From positions 558,001 to 622,000 of the forward strand of contig NC_015731.1 of the NCBI RefSeq assembly GCF_000219585.1: 64,000 bases of DNA, in the 5' to 3' direction. The DNA comes from Nitrosomonas sp. Is79A3 (GTDB taxonomy: Bacteria > Pseudomonadota > Gammaproteobacteria > Burkholderiales > Nitrosomonadaceae). How positions within the stretch are numbered: the first letter of the stretch is position 1; each line of letters begins with the position of its first letter. This document shows positions 19,911 through 28,605 of this stretch, one piece after another. The notes below the pieces were generated by a model that ran no database searches, was not told the DNA's origin, and saw only the letters and a program-made list of their open reading frames with translations. The position numbers were made by a program, and so were the translations under genes.

Positions 19911-20315
19911 ATGATTGGGATTTTAGTTCTTACACATGAAGATTTAGGGGATCATATGATTCGCTGCGCCAGTCATGTGGTAGGTATGAAGCCGCCGCAG
20001 TTGCTGCATTTGAGCGTTTTTCCACAGGATGATCCCGATGCCGTATTAACCAGAGCGCGTGAAATGATAAAGCAACTGGATAGCGGCGACGGGGTGCTGG
20101 TACTGAGTGATATGTGTGGCGCAACACCCTGCAACATTGCCAGCCGGTTAACGCAACCCGGTAAAGTGGAATGTATCGCGGGCGTCAATTTACCTATGCT
20201 GGTACGTGTGTTGACTTATCGTAATGAGCCGCTGCCTGTGGTGATCGAGAAAGGGTTGAGCGGCGGCCAATGCGGTGTCATGCATATTGGTACGGAGCCT
20301 TGCCATGCAAACTAA
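19911..20315 (+). CDS. PTS EIIA component, mannose/fructose family
   Basis: 134 residues from ATG 19911. The open frame extends upstream, but MIGILVLTHEDLG is the natural N terminus. The phosphorylated residue should be His9 in LTHEDLG. DMCGATPCN is the second family motif. With no EIIB, EIIC or EIID nearby, it is expected to act as a regulator and not in sugar import. The stop overlaps the HPr start by 11 bases. Confidence 0.88.
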   Translation: MIGILVLTHEDLGDHMIRCASHVVGMKPPQLLHLSVFPQDDPDAVLTRAREMIKQLDSGDGVLVLSDMCGATPCNIASRLTQPGKVECIAGVNLPMLVRVLTYRNEPLPVVIEKGLSGGQCGVMHIGTEPCHAN

Positions 20316-20574
20316 AGAAGTGGAAATTGTCAATAAACTGGGATTGCATGCGCGTGCATCTGCAAAACTGACCAAACTGGCCAGTCAATTCAAATGCGAA
20401 GTCTGGGCGACAAAGAATAATCGCCGCGTAAATGCAAAAAGTATTATGGGAGTTATGACGCTAGCGGCCAATAAAGGGTCGCGCCTACAGATCGAAACGA
20501 CCGGTGATGATGAGGTTGAGGCGATGGCGGCGTTGGTGGCATTGGTTGAAGACTATTTTGGTGAAGGCGAATGA
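20305..20574 (+). CDS. ptsH: Phosphocarrier protein HPr
   Basis: 89 residues from ATG 20305. Phosphoacceptor His15 is in LGLHARASAKL, and the regulatory serine Ser46 in NAKSIMGVM is conserved. It accepts phosphate from EI and passes it to the EIIA encoded just upstream. It overlaps both neighbours (EIIA by 11 bases, EI by ATGA), so the three proteins are made as one translational unit. Confidence 0.95.
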   Translation: MQTKEVEIVNKLGLHARASAKLTKLASQFKCEVWATKNNRRVNAKSIMGVMTLAANKGSRLQIETTGDDEVEAMAALVALVEDYFGEGE

Positions 20575-22298
20575 GCTTTATCCTGCAAGGAATTGGCGTA
20601 TCGGAAGGCATTGCCATCGGGCATGCGCATTTGGCCGCACCGGCTGCTTTAGAGGTGATGCACTATCTGATTCCAAAAAATCAGATAGACAAAGAGATTG
20701 CACGCTTGGATAGTGCTTTTACTGTCGTTCGTAAAGAATTTGAGACGTTGCAAAAATCTGTCGCCGATGGTCATGCGCGGGCGGAGTTTAGTGCATTCCT
20801 GGACTTGCATCTGATGATCTTGGAGGATCCGACGCTTTCGGAAGCGACCCGGAACATGATTGTACAGACCCAGTGCAATGCGGAGTGGGCGCTGACGCAG
20901 CAAATGCAAGTGTTACTGGCGCAGTTTGAAGAAATCGAAGATGCTTATTTGCGCGAACGCAAAGCCGATGTGGTGCAAGTTGTCGAGCGTGTGCTCAAAG
21001 CGATGCTGGGACACCCCGGTTATTTGCCGGTGGCATCGAGACTGACCGGCGATAGTATTCTGGTAGCGCATGATCTGAGTCCTGCCGATGTCATGCAATA
21101 CAAACAGCATCAATTTACCGCTTTCCTGACCGATCTGGGCAGTCAGACCTCGCATACCGCGATTGTTGCGCGCAGTCTCAATATCCCTTCTATCGTAGCG
21201 TTGCATCAGGCGCATCGGTTAATTCTGGAAAATGACCGCCTGATTGTGGACGGCACGCATGGCATAGTCATCGTCAATCCGGATAAGTATGTTCTGGACG
21301 AATACCGCCTGCGGCAAGGCCAGCTGGAGCTGGAGAGAAAAAAGCTGCAGCGTATTAAGAGCGTTGTTGCGGTAACACTGGATGGCACACCGATCGATTT
21401 ATACGCCAACATCGAACTGCCGGAAGATATTGAACAAGTCAAAACCAGCGGTGCCACAGGTATCGGTTTGTTCCGCAGCGAGTTTCTATTTCTTAATCGG
21501 GATGACTTGCCGGATGAAGAGGAGCAATTTGAGGCTTACCGGACTGTCGCAGTCAAAATGCATAAACAGCCGGTTACTATTCGCACATTTGATCTGGGAG
21601 CGGACAAAAGTCTGAAAGGAACCGTACAAGTTGCGGCTAATCCGGCATTAGGGCTGCGTGCAATCCGGTTGAGTCTGGCGGAGCCGAGAATGTTTCATAC
21701 GCAGCTACGCGCTATTTTGCGCGCGTCTCAATACGGCGATGTCCGTATTCTGGTGCCGATGCTGTCCCATGTAGCGGAAATTGATCAAACGCTGCATCTG
21801 ATTGAATATGCGAAACAGACTTTGCGCGATGAGAAGATTCATTTTGATGAGCATATTAAAGTCGGCGGGATGATTGAGATTCCAGCGGCTGCGTTGAGTC
21901 TGAATCTCTTTATGCGAAAGCTGGATTTTTTGTCCATTGGTACCAATGACCTGATTCAATATACCCTGGCTGTTGACCGGATCGATGATGCGGTGGCGCA
22001 TCTTTATGATCCGTTTCACCCAGCCATATTGTGGCTGGTTTCGCATATTATTCAGAGTGCCAATCACGCCAAAGTGCCTGTGTCGATTTGTGGTGAGATG
22101 GCCGGTGATAAGCAGTTTACCCGGCTGCTTCTAGGTTTCGGGCTGCAGCAATTCTCCATGTATCCGGCGCAACTGCTGACAGTGAAAAACCAGATATTAA
22201 AAAGCCATTTGCCTGATATTATTCCGCTGACACAAAAGATCATGAAAACGGACCAGCCGGAAAAGATGGCGGCATTGCTGGCCAAGTTGAATGATTAG
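20571..22298 (+). CDS. ptsI: Phosphoenolpyruvate-protein phosphotransferase (PTS enzyme I)
   Basis: 575 residues. It takes phosphate from PEP and gives it to HPr. The active-site His195 is in GSQTSHTAIVARSLNIPS. The PEP barrel includes GIGLFRSEFLFL and SICGEMAGD. There is no N-terminal GAF domain, so this is EI and not PtsP. In Nitrosomonas the incomplete PTS is regarded as regulatory. The stop codon TAG 22296-22298 abuts a hairpin. Confidence 0.95.
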   Translation: MSFILQGIGVSEGIAIGHAHLAAPAALEVMHYLIPKNQIDKEIARLDSAFTVVRKEFETLQKSVADGHARAEFSAFLDLHLMILEDPTLSEATRNMIVQTQCNAEWALTQQMQVLLAQFEEIEDAYLRERKADVVQVVERVLKAMLGHPGYLPVASRLTGDSILVAHDLSPADVMQYKQHQFTAFLTDLGSQTSHTAIVARSLNIPSIVALHQAHRLILENDRLIVDGTHGIVIVNPDKYVLDEYRLRQGQLELERKKLQRIKSVVAVTLDGTPIDLYANIELPEDIEQVKTSGATGIGLFRSEFLFLNRDDLPDEEEQFEAYRTVAVKMHKQPVTIRTFDLGADKSLKGTVQVAANPALGLRAIRLSLAEPRMFHTQLRAILRASQYGDVRILVPMLSHVAEIDQTLHLIEYAKQTLRDEKIHFDEHIKVGGMIEIPAAALSLNLFMRKLDFLSIGTNDLIQYTLAVDRIDDAVAHLYDPFHPAILWLVSHIIQSANHAKVPVSICGEMAGDKQFTRLLLGFGLQQFSMYPAQLLTVKNQILKSHLPDIIPLTQKIMKTDQPEKMAALLAKLND

Positions 22299-22362
22299 AA
22301 AAACTCTGAAAGAGCCAAATGCGATCATGGTGCACTAGCCGATGGGTTTATCAGAGTTTTCC
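22298..22362 (+). terminator. Inverted repeat after ptsI (terminator or MITE remnant)
   Basis: AAAACTCTGA (22300-22309) pairs exactly with TCAGAGTTTT (22351-22360) across a 41-base loop. The ends resemble the GGAAACTCTGA terminal repeat of the element at 60049-60190, and the flanks TTAG and CTAG are similar to its target type. It may be a shortened copy or simply a weak terminator. Confidence 0.45.
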
Positions 22363-22440
22363 CTAGTGTATGCCAGTTTCATTGACGATATAATTGTCAA
22401 CAGGATATTTAGTCATTTCTTCAGGATTTTCCTTATATAA

Positions 22441-23568
22441 ATGCAAGATTCAAAATCAGTTGGTGTTGTGACACCGCAATATGTAACCATTGACAAGCCG
22501 CTGCAGTTGAAAAGCGGATTGCTGCTGGATAACTATCATCTGGTGTATGAAACCTACGGGCAGTTGAATGCAGCACGATCCAATGCGGTACTAATTTGTC
22601 ATGCGCTTTCGGGTAATCACCACGTGGCCGGTGTGTATGCGGATAAAGAAAAAAGCTACGGCTGGTGGGATAATATGGTGGGTCCGGGCAAGCCGATTGA
22701 TACCAATCGTTTCTTTGTGATCGGTGTGAACAATCTGGGCGGTTGCCACGGTTCTACCGGTCCCGCCAGTATTGATACGAAAACTGGAAAACACTATGGC
22801 GCGAGCTTTCCTATTGTTACCGTGGAAGACTGGGTGGAAACTCAGGCCCAATTGGCCGAGCATCTGGGAATTGAACAGTTTGCCGTAATAGTTGGCGGCA
22901 GTCTGGGCGGAATGCAGGCGATGCAGTGGACGCTGGATTATCCGGAGAAAGTGCGCCATGCGCTGGTGATTGCCGCGGCGGCCAAATTGACGGCGCAAAA
23001 TATCGCGTTTAACGATGTAGCCCGCCAGGCGATTATGACCGACCAGGAATTTTACGGCGGGAATTACTACGCTTACGACACTTTACCGAGACGCGGCTTG
23101 CGGCTGGCTCGCATGCTGGGGCATATTACTTATCTTTCCGATGACTCGATGGCGGCAAAGTTCGGGCGCAGTCTGCGTAAAAGTGAGCTTTCTTTCGGTT
23201 TTGATGTCGAGTTTGAAATCGAATCCTATTTGCGCTATCAAGGCGACAAGTTTGCGGATTTGTTCGATGCCAATAGCTATCTGCTAATGACCAAAGCGTT
23301 GGATTATTTTGATCCGGCCAATGCCTACGGGGGTGATTTAAGCGCGGCTTTCCAGGTTGCCAAGGCGAATTACCTGATTTTATCGTTTACAACGGATTGG
23401 CGTTTCTCGCCGGAGCGTTCCCGGGAGATTGTTAAAGCGCTCCTGGATAACAAGATTAACGTGAGTTATGCGGAAATCACTTCCAGCCACGGCCATGACT
23501 CGTTTCTGATGGAAACGCAGTATTACCATCAATTGGTGCGGGCGTATATGGACAATGTTTCTACCTGA
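22441..23568 (+). CDS. metX: Homoserine O-acyltransferase MetX
   Basis: 375 residues, alpha/beta hydrolase fold. The nucleophile is Ser154 in [14 protein letters not shown]; the likely Asp and His of the triad are in [12 protein letters not shown] and SSHGHDSFL. It activates homoserine with an acetyl or succinyl group for methionine synthesis. In proteobacteria with metW the family often uses succinyl-CoA, so acyl specificity is left open. metW follows 22 bases downstream. Confidence 0.93.
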   Translation: MQDSKSVGVVTPQYVTIDKPLQLKSGLLLDNYHLVYETYGQLNAARSNAVLICHALSGNHHVAGVYADKEKSYGWWDNMVGPGKPIDTNRFFVIGVNNLGGCHGSTGPASIDTKTGKHYGASFPIVTVEDWVETQAQLAEHLGIEQFAVIVGGSLGGMQAMQWTLDYPEKVRHALVIAAAAKLTAQNIAFNDVARQAIMTDQEFYGGNYYAYDTLPRRGLRLARMLGHITYLSDDSMAAKFGRSLRKSELSFGFDVEFEIESYLRYQGDKFADLFDANSYLLMTKALDYFDPANAYGGDLSAAFQVAKANYLILSFTTDWRFSPERSREIVKALLDNKINVSYAEITSSHGHDSFLMETQYYHQLVRAYMDNVST

Positions 23569-23590
23569 GTGAAAGAGCGATTAATTAACC

Positions 23591-24205
23591 ATGACTGATA
23601 CAACAGCACCATCAACCATCGCATTACGCCCGGATTTCGCTGCTATTGCCGAATGGATTAAACCCGGCGCAAAGATTCTGGACTTAGGCTGCGGCGACGG
23701 CTCACTGCTGCGCTATTTGCGCGATACGCGTAATGTTTTTGGCTATGGCGTGGAAATCGACGACGACAATCTGCTCAGTTGCTTTTGTAATGGCATTAAT
23801 GTGATCCAGAATGACCTGGAAACAGGGCTGTCCGGATTTGAATCGGATTCGTTCGATTATGTCATTCTGTCCCAGACTTTACAGGCCATGCGCCATACCG
23901 AAGGCATCATCCAGGAAATGCTGCGGGTGGGTAAGGAAGGCATTGTTTCATTTCCAAATTTCGGCTACTGGAAAAACCGCATGCAGGTTATTTCCGGGCA
24001 TATGCCTGTGTCAAAAACTCTGCCGTATCATTGGTATGACACGCCCAATATCCATTTATGCACGTTGGGTGATTTTGAAGCGCTGTGCCAGCAATGTGAC
24101 GCGCGTATTCTCGAACGCAGGGTGATGAACGGTGATCATCCGGTTAATTTCCTGCCGAATCTGATGGGAATGCTGGCGTTTTACCGCTTTGAGCGGCGAG
24201 AGTAA
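23591..24205 (+). CDS. metW: Methionine biosynthesis protein MetW
   Basis: 204 residues with a SAM-methyltransferase fold: motif I ILDLGCGDGSLLRYL, and the family stretches VILSQTLQAMRHTEGI and FPNFGYWKNRM. MetW works with MetX in methionine synthesis, probably as an interaction partner; its own methyl transfer is unproven. The metX-metW order is standard for betaproteobacteria. It converges on the DUF455 gene with a 25-base gap and no clear terminator. Confidence 0.92.
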   Translation: MTDTTAPSTIALRPDFAAIAEWIKPGAKILDLGCGDGSLLRYLRDTRNVFGYGVEIDDDNLLSCFCNGINVIQNDLETGLSGFESDSFDYVILSQTLQAMRHTEGIIQEMLRVGKEGIVSFPNFGYWKNRMQVISGHMPVSKTLPYHWYDTPNIHLCTLGDFEALCQQCDARILERRVMNGDHPVNFLPNLMGMLAFYRFERRE

Positions 24206-24230
24206 TCGGGTTTCCTGGCAAATTAGGTGT

Positions 24231-25070
24231 TTAAGCGCGATTCGATGAATTTTTTTTGCAATGCGCTGCGGAGATTTCCATGCATTCAAGCGCTTCTAGC
24301 TCGGCTATCGTAAACCCTGCTTTTTGTCTGGCTGCATAATCAAATGGACCGGATATCGGCCGTGTAAAGTATTGGCTGATCAATTCTCGAAAGGTCCGCT
24401 CTGAATCCAGTCCGCGTTGCTGACAAAAATATTTAAACCAGCGCGATCCGATCGCCACATGCTCGACTTCATCATGCAAAATGATTTCTAACATTGCGGC
24501 CGTCTTCTCGTCACCGGCCTGACGCAAGCGTTTGATAATGCCGGGTGTCACATCCAATCCTCTGGCTTCCAGCACACGCGGCACCAGCGCCATGCGCACC
24601 ATCGGATCAAATGCCGTGCGCTTAGCCATATCCCACAAACCATTATGTGCCGTGAATTCTCCATAGTCAGTGCCCAGCTCATTCAAGCGCGTGCGCAACA
24701 ATCGAAAATGATAAGCTTCCTCTTCCGCCACTTTTATCCAATCGCTGTAGTACTGTTCAGGTAAATCACGGAAACGATATACGGCGTCCCAGGCAAGATT
24801 AACGGCGTTGAATTCGATATGCGCCATTGCATGGACTAGGGCGGAAATGCCCTCTTTGGTACCCAGGCCGCGTTTGGGTACCTTGTCGGGTGCCACCAGA
24901 ACAGGTCTGCCCGGATGTCCGGGCTCGCCAATCGGTTCAGGCGTGTCTTTGCAATCTAAAGACAATAAGCCGTCACGCCATGTCTGTGCCGTTTGCCCGG
25001 CCAAACGCAGTTTTTCTTCGATTTCGCAGGCGATCAGGCAGTGCTCGGCGGTTTCAAATAGGGATTTCAT
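24231..25070 (-). CDS. Ferritin-like DUF455 protein
   Basis: 279 residues from MKSLFETAEH; an in-frame ATG at 25106 would add 12 residues, but its GGAG lies too close to it. The ferritin-like core shows metal-ligand patterns AMAHIEFNAVNLAWD, AEEEAYHFRLL and HDEVEHVAIGSRWF, suggesting a diiron or similar site. The family (COG2833) has no settled function. It is transcribed alone, convergent with metW and divergent from the thioesterase gene. Confidence 0.85.
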   Translation of the reverse strand: MKSLFETAEHCLIACEIEEKLRLAGQTAQTWRDGLLSLDCKDTPEPIGEPGHPGRPVLVAPDKVPKRGLGTKEGISALVHAMAHIEFNAVNLAWDAVYRFRDLPEQYYSDWIKVAEEEAYHFRLLRTRLNELGTDYGEFTAHNGLWDMAKRTAFDPMVRMALVPRVLEARGLDVTPGIIKRLRQAGDEKTAAMLEIILHDEVEHVAIGSRWFKYFCQQRGLDSERTFRELISQYFTRPISGPFDYAARQKAGFTIAELEALECMEISAAHCKKNSSNRA

Positions 25071-25242
25071 AAGCCTGATCCAGTTAGAATATTTTTCTGG
25101 CCCCATTCTCCAGTGTTTCCCAATGAAAAGCGAATGAACTTATTGCCGTGCTGAATGCGAGGTTGGGAAAAACAGAAACTGACCTTAGATGAGAGGATTA
25201 TTGTATTCTTGCAGTATCTCTATTTATCAGCTAAATACCGTC

Positions 25243-25665
25243 ATGCATAACATACCGAATGATCCCATACTCCATGTTCCGTTGCCGGAAGGTCAGCCCA
25301 TACTGCGCGTGGTGCCGATGCCATCGGATACTAACTATGCCGGTGATATTTTCGGCGGCTGGATCATGTCGCAAGTGGATATGGCGGGCAGTATCCCGGC
25401 TATCCGGCGCGCCCGCGGGCGGGTTGCTACGGTGGCCGTCAATTCTTTTGTATTCAAACAACCTGTGTTTGTCGGCGATATCGTCAGCCTCTATGCCGAA
25501 ATTATTAAAGTGGGACATACTTCGATTACCGTCGATGTCTCGGTGTACGCGCAGCGTGGCGTGCGGGAAGGCGGTGATGAGGTTTGCATCAAAGTGACTG
25601 AGGCCGTACTGACTTACGTCGCTATCGATAACAACCGGCGGCCTAAAGTGGTGCCGCAGGAATAA
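25243..25665 (+). CDS. Acyl-CoA thioesterase (hotdog fold, YciA-like)
   Basis: 140 residues from ATG 25243; the open frame begins earlier at 25189, but that N terminus does not look like the family. The core motif DTNYAGDIFGGWIMSQVDMAG carries the catalytic Asp, followed by VNSFVFKQPVFVGDIVSLYAE. It hydrolyses acyl-CoA, with probably broad chain length. It is divergent from the DUF455 gene, and the MITE at 25687 begins 21 bases after its stop. Confidence 0.9.
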   Translation: MHNIPNDPILHVPLPEGQPILRVVPMPSDTNYAGDIFGGWIMSQVDMAGSIPAIRRARGRVATVAVNSFVFKQPVFVGDIVSLYAEIIKVGHTSITVDVSVYAQRGVREGGDEVCIKVTEAVLTYVAIDNNRRPKVVPQE

Positions 25666-25686
25666 TTGGATTGGATGAAAGCTTAG

Positions 25687-25826
25687 CAGGCCGTTGAAAA
25701 ACTATCTGCGTTGCCGCTGCGGTGTTAAAAACAAGCTCAAAATGCTCATTTGTCACGCATAAACTGCGCTTTTTCGCCTGTTTTTGACTTGCATCGGCTG
25801 CCTCGAAAACGTTTTTCAACGGCCTG
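25687..25826. mobile_element. MITE copy A, 140 bp, TTAG duplication
   Basis: Starts CAGGCCGTTGAAAAAC and ends with its exact inverted complement. Flanked by TTAG at 25683-25686 and 25827-25830. By eye it differs from the copy at 36848-36987 at 7 of 140 positions with no gaps. There is no ORF of its own. The right TTAG supplies the stop codon (TAA on the minus strand) of the antitoxin gene. Confidence 0.9.
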
Positions 25827-26147
25827 TTAGCCGTGCTGACCAGTGCGTCGCTTTGGGCGTGAAATCAGGCTGGAAGGCTTTTCAATCAGGCGGCCGGAGG
25901 CATATTTGTGTAACACGCTGGCGATAAACGTTTGGTACGGAATGCCTTCTTCCAGCGCTCGTGCCTGAATATCCATTAGATCGGGTGAAGATAAACGAAT
26001 ATTGATTCGCTTGTCCTTGGTAAAAGTAGCGCTAGCCGCTGCTTTGAATTTGGCCAGATTTTCCTTCGAAGGTGAAATTGACTTGAGTTCGCCTTTTTCA
26101 AAAGCAGTCAGAATATCTTCTTCATAGGTATCAAGTTTTTTCATCAT
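25827..26147 (-). CDS. CopG/BrnA-like antitoxin
   Basis: 106 residues. The C-terminal half, DKRINIRLSSPDLMDIQARALEEGIPYQTFIASVLHKYASG, is a ribbon-helix-helix domain. The N-terminal half is charged and probably wraps the toxin. It starts 17 bases inside the end of the upstream toxin gene, as in BrnTA, where the toxin comes first. The stop codon overlaps the target duplication of MITE copy A, so the natural C terminus may have been altered by the insertion. Confidence 0.8.
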   Translation of the reverse strand: MMKKLDTYEEDILTAFEKGELKSISPSKENLAKFKAAASATFTKDKRINIRLSSPDLMDIQARALEEGIPYQTFIASVLHKYASGRLIEKPSSLISRPKRRTGQHG

Positions 26148-26424
26148 AATTGTTCCTTAACAAGTATTCTCGAGTGGCCTTTCTGCTCGGAATTACGGTT
26201 TTCAGAAAGAAGTAATCTGTTTCTTCAACGTAGGGTACCAAGTAAACATAACCATCGAGTGCCACGACGAGAATATATTGATTAGGATATTTCTCCGGAT
26301 TGGGGTGATGCAACTCATCCAGCAGACCATCGGCTTCGATAGCCAGCACTATTTCCTCGAATGAAATGCCGCGATCTTTTTTTAACACCTCATTTTTGTC
26401 ATGATTCCAACGAAATGGTTTCAT
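26131..26424 (-). CDS. BrnT-like ribonuclease toxin
   Basis: 97 residues. The start FRWNHDKNEVLKKDRGISFEEIV follows the BrnT pattern (F-W-x-x-K-N ... G-I-S-F-E-E), and LVPYVEETDYFFLKTVIPSRKATREYL matches the C-terminal strand-helix part. BrnT toxins cleave mRNA and are neutralised by BrnA. This is a divergent version with HHPNPEKYP in the middle. It is transcribed with the antitoxin gene, and the pair is expected to repress itself through the antitoxin. Confidence 0.75.
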   Translation of the reverse strand: MKPFRWNHDKNEVLKKDRGISFEEIVLAIEADGLLDELHHPNPEKYPNQYILVVALDGYVYLVPYVEETDYFFLKTVIPSRKATREYLLRNNYDEKT

Positions 26425-26602
26425 AGGGGTAGTTTATATTGGTGTGTGCCTAATGTCACCTATTTGTATAGGATAGCAGTTAGGAAATATGAGTCCAAGT
26501 GATCGAAGCCGTGCTGACTAATCTTTTATCCTCACACCGCAATCGCTTGCCAAATCGGGTGTGTCCCTATATGTTGATAACATTTAATCACAGGTTACCG
26601 AA

Positions 26603-27523
26603 ATGCTGAATCTACCCCAACGCACGCATATTTACCAGAATCACCATTTTGACAGCACGCGCTGGGATTATTTTGAATCGCGCGCTGATGATATCGTCAT
26701 CGCAACGTCCTACAAAGCCGGCACGACGTGGACACAAGCGATAGTTGCGCATCTGCTCTTTCCGGACGGGAATTTCCCGGCGCCGCCTGCGCAAATGTCG
26801 CCGTGGCTGGACATGCGGGTTATTCCACTCGAAGTGGTTCTGAACAACCTGAAGGCGCAGCAGCATCGCCGCTTTATCAAGACACACTTGCCGCTCGATG
26901 GCGTGCCTTATAATGAAAAGACTAAATACCTCTATATCGCCCGCGATACCCGTGATGTTTTCATGTCGTTGTGGAATCACTATACCGGCATGAAGGAAGA
27001 GATGCTGATGCTCCTGAATATGCTGCCTGGGCGCATGGGGGACGAACTCCCGCCGCCGCCGGATGATATTCATACCTTCTGGCGGAATTGGATAACCCGT
27101 GGCTCGTTCGCGTGGGAAACCGACGGCTGGCCGTACTGGTCGCACCTCTCCAATGTTCAATCCTGGTGGAATTTCCGTCACCTGCCCAACATTCAGTTGT
27201 TCCACTACAGCGACATGCTTGCGGATACCGAGCGTGAGGTGCGCCGCATCGCTGCATTTCTGGAGATCGATGTGCCCGAGCAAGCTTGGGGCGGCATCAT
27301 CAAAGCGATCTCCTTTAAAGAGATGAAACGCCAAGGCGAGTTGTATGCGCCGGGAGGTGGTCAGTTCTGGAAGGGCGGAGCGGAGACGTTTATGCACAAA
27401 GGTACCAATAATCGCTGGCGCGACGTACTCTCTGACGAAGAATTGGCGCTCTATGACACCGCTTGCGGGCGTGCGTTGACTCCGGATTGCCGGAAATGGC
27501 TGGAGAATGGTGGGACGATTTGA
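26603..27523 (+). CDS. PAPS-dependent sulfotransferase
   Basis: 306 residues. The 5'-phosphosulfate loop is TSYKAGTTWTQ and the 3'-phosphate motif is YIARDTRDVFMSLWNHY. A C-terminal stretch FWKGGAETFMHKGTNNRW matches the RKG-type substrate and PAPS lid. It is soluble, with no signal peptide, so it is related to cytosolic aryl or steroid sulfotransferases, and the substrate is not evident. No PAPS-synthesis genes are nearby. It stands alone between two toxin-antitoxin remnants. Confidence 0.88.
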   Translation: MLNLPQRTHIYQNHHFDSTRWDYFESRADDIVIATSYKAGTTWTQAIVAHLLFPDGNFPAPPAQMSPWLDMRVIPLEVVLNNLKAQQHRRFIKTHLPLDGVPYNEKTKYLYIARDTRDVFMSLWNHYTGMKEEMLMLLNMLPGRMGDELPPPPDDIHTFWRNWITRGSFAWETDGWPYWSHLSNVQSWWNFRHLPNIQLFHYSDMLADTEREVRRIAAFLEIDVPEQAWGGIIKAISFKEMKRQGELYAPGGGQFWKGGAETFMHKGTNNRWRDVLSDEELALYDTACGRALTPDCRKWLENGGTI

Positions 27524-27588
27524 TGGGGTTTTTGATTGACCGATAAGTTAGCTATTATAGGGATTGGTTGTATTTCTACAGAGCACTC

Positions 27589-27783
27589 ATGAAAACTGAA
27601 ATTTTGAACAAACTTCATTCCGAAGCGCTCATGTTACCGGAAGCAGAACGTGCCGGGTTGGCGCATGCTTTGGTTAAAAGCCTGGATGCGCCCGATGATA
27701 CGGATGCATTGGAAGCTTGGAGGAAGGAAATTCTGCGCCGTCTTGCTGAAATTGATGCGAGTACCGCGAAATTGATTGATTGA
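27589..27783 (+). pseudogene. Addiction-module antitoxin, truncated by a nonsense codon
   Basis: 64 residues from ATG 27589, ending STAKLID. The pattern (LHSEALMLPEAERAGLAHALVKSL, then EAWRKEILRRLAEID) is the TIGR02574 addiction-module family. Directly after TGA 27781-27783 the same frame continues DEFRRRMQARIGG before a second stop, which looks like the normal C terminus with CGA (Arg) changed to TGA. No intact toxin follows. Probably an inactivated module. Confidence 0.65.
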
Positions 27784-28146
27784 GATGAATTTCGGCGGCG
27801 AATGCAGGCACGAATTGGCGGCTGATCGTGCGCCGGGTAAAGATTCTTGTGGAGGCCCCGCTAACACAGACATTGAGCCGCGCCACTGCGAAAACGACAG
27901 GAAACATAGTGTGCTTTTTCGATGCAGGTATGAATGACCTGTTCAGGGGTTTAGTCTCTGCCGCGAGTAGTAGGGTGCCAATGAGCGAAGCGCATTGCAC
28001 CGGAATTTACATTGGCGCAATAAGAGCCATGCTCTACCTTGGTTTTGATTTAGATTATCTCTCGATTAATGCGCCTCCTTATATTGGCACATCCTACCGT
28101 GCTAGAAGCAATAGGATTTTGTAGGAATATATCTTTCATGGAGTGG
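27784..28146. other. Degraded sequence after the antitoxin
   Basis: No convincing gene. A plus-strand frame near 27828 starts MRRVKILVEA, similar to the first strand of RelE/ParE toxins, but what follows does not resemble one, so a toxin remnant is the best guess. A frame of 98 codons (27828-28124) is not credible. It contains the hairpin repeat at 27974-28001. Confidence 0.4.
27974..28001. repeat. Short palindromic REP-like repeat
   Basis: GGTGCCAATG and GCATTGCACC pair with one bulged base around AGCGAAGC. Sequences of this type, within tracts like GTAGGGTGC ... GCGAAGCGCATTGCACC, recur in non-coding DNA of many proteobacteria. Only one copy lies in this window. Confidence 0.4.
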
Positions 28147-28605
28147 CTAGGTATCGCGCTTGATACTGTTGAACTTCGCATTGAGGCGCATGATTCCTGC
28201 GACGTTGCATATTAGCGAATATAAATTGATGATGGCTAAGAGCAAAAAATAGCAAGCGATAAGACCTACTATTCGTCCTTCAATGTATTTCGCTACTACT
28301 AGCGCTGCTGTTGTGGTGAAGCTTACACCTACCGCATAGATTATAGCGTTTAGGTAAACAGTGAGGGCGCCCTTTTCCTCTAGCCAGCGATAGAATTGCG
28401 TGTCGATTTTTGCATAGAAGGACCATAGGAATGCTAAGGTTGCTGCGAACATTACTGCACCAAAGAGGGTGGCGATGTCGATAGAAGCAATGCGCACGAA
28501 ATCCACTACCAAGTCTGCTGAAAGCCAAAGCGATAGGCAAACGAGTATCAGCGCGGCTGCCACGAGTTCCACTACGTACCCCCACAAAACCAATTTCCTA
28601 CTCAT
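28147..28605 (-). CDS. Four-helix membrane protein, partner of the upstream gene
   Basis: 152 residues from ATG 28605, which overlaps the upstream stop by 8 bases (ATGAGTAG); an ATG at 28635 is less likely. There are four hydrophobic segments (about 7-27, 37-60, 85-105 and 110-135), a basic C terminus (NAKFNSIKRDT), and a soluble hairpin FYAKIDTQFYRWLEEKG between helices 2 and 3. Family not recognised. Coupling to the upstream soluble protein suggests a two-component effector, perhaps with the membrane as target. Confidence 0.7.
   Translation of the reverse strand: MSRKLVLWGYVVELVAAALILVCLSLWLSADLVVDFVRIASIDIATLFGAVMFAATLAFLWSFYAKIDTQFYRWLEEKGALTVYLNAIIYAVGVSFTTTAALVVAKYIEGRIVGLIACYFLLLAIINLYSLICNVAGIMRLNAKFNSIKRDT

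Noticed and set aside
26612..27397. Long minus-strand frame of 261 codons opposite the sulfotransferase
   Set aside because: Antisense shadow with a low-complexity His/Arg-rich translation. The sulfotransferase motifs are on the other strand.
27828..28124. 98-codon frame MRRVKILVEA onward
   Set aside because: Only the first residues resemble a toxin; the rest has no pattern and runs through a REP-like repeat. Treated as debris.
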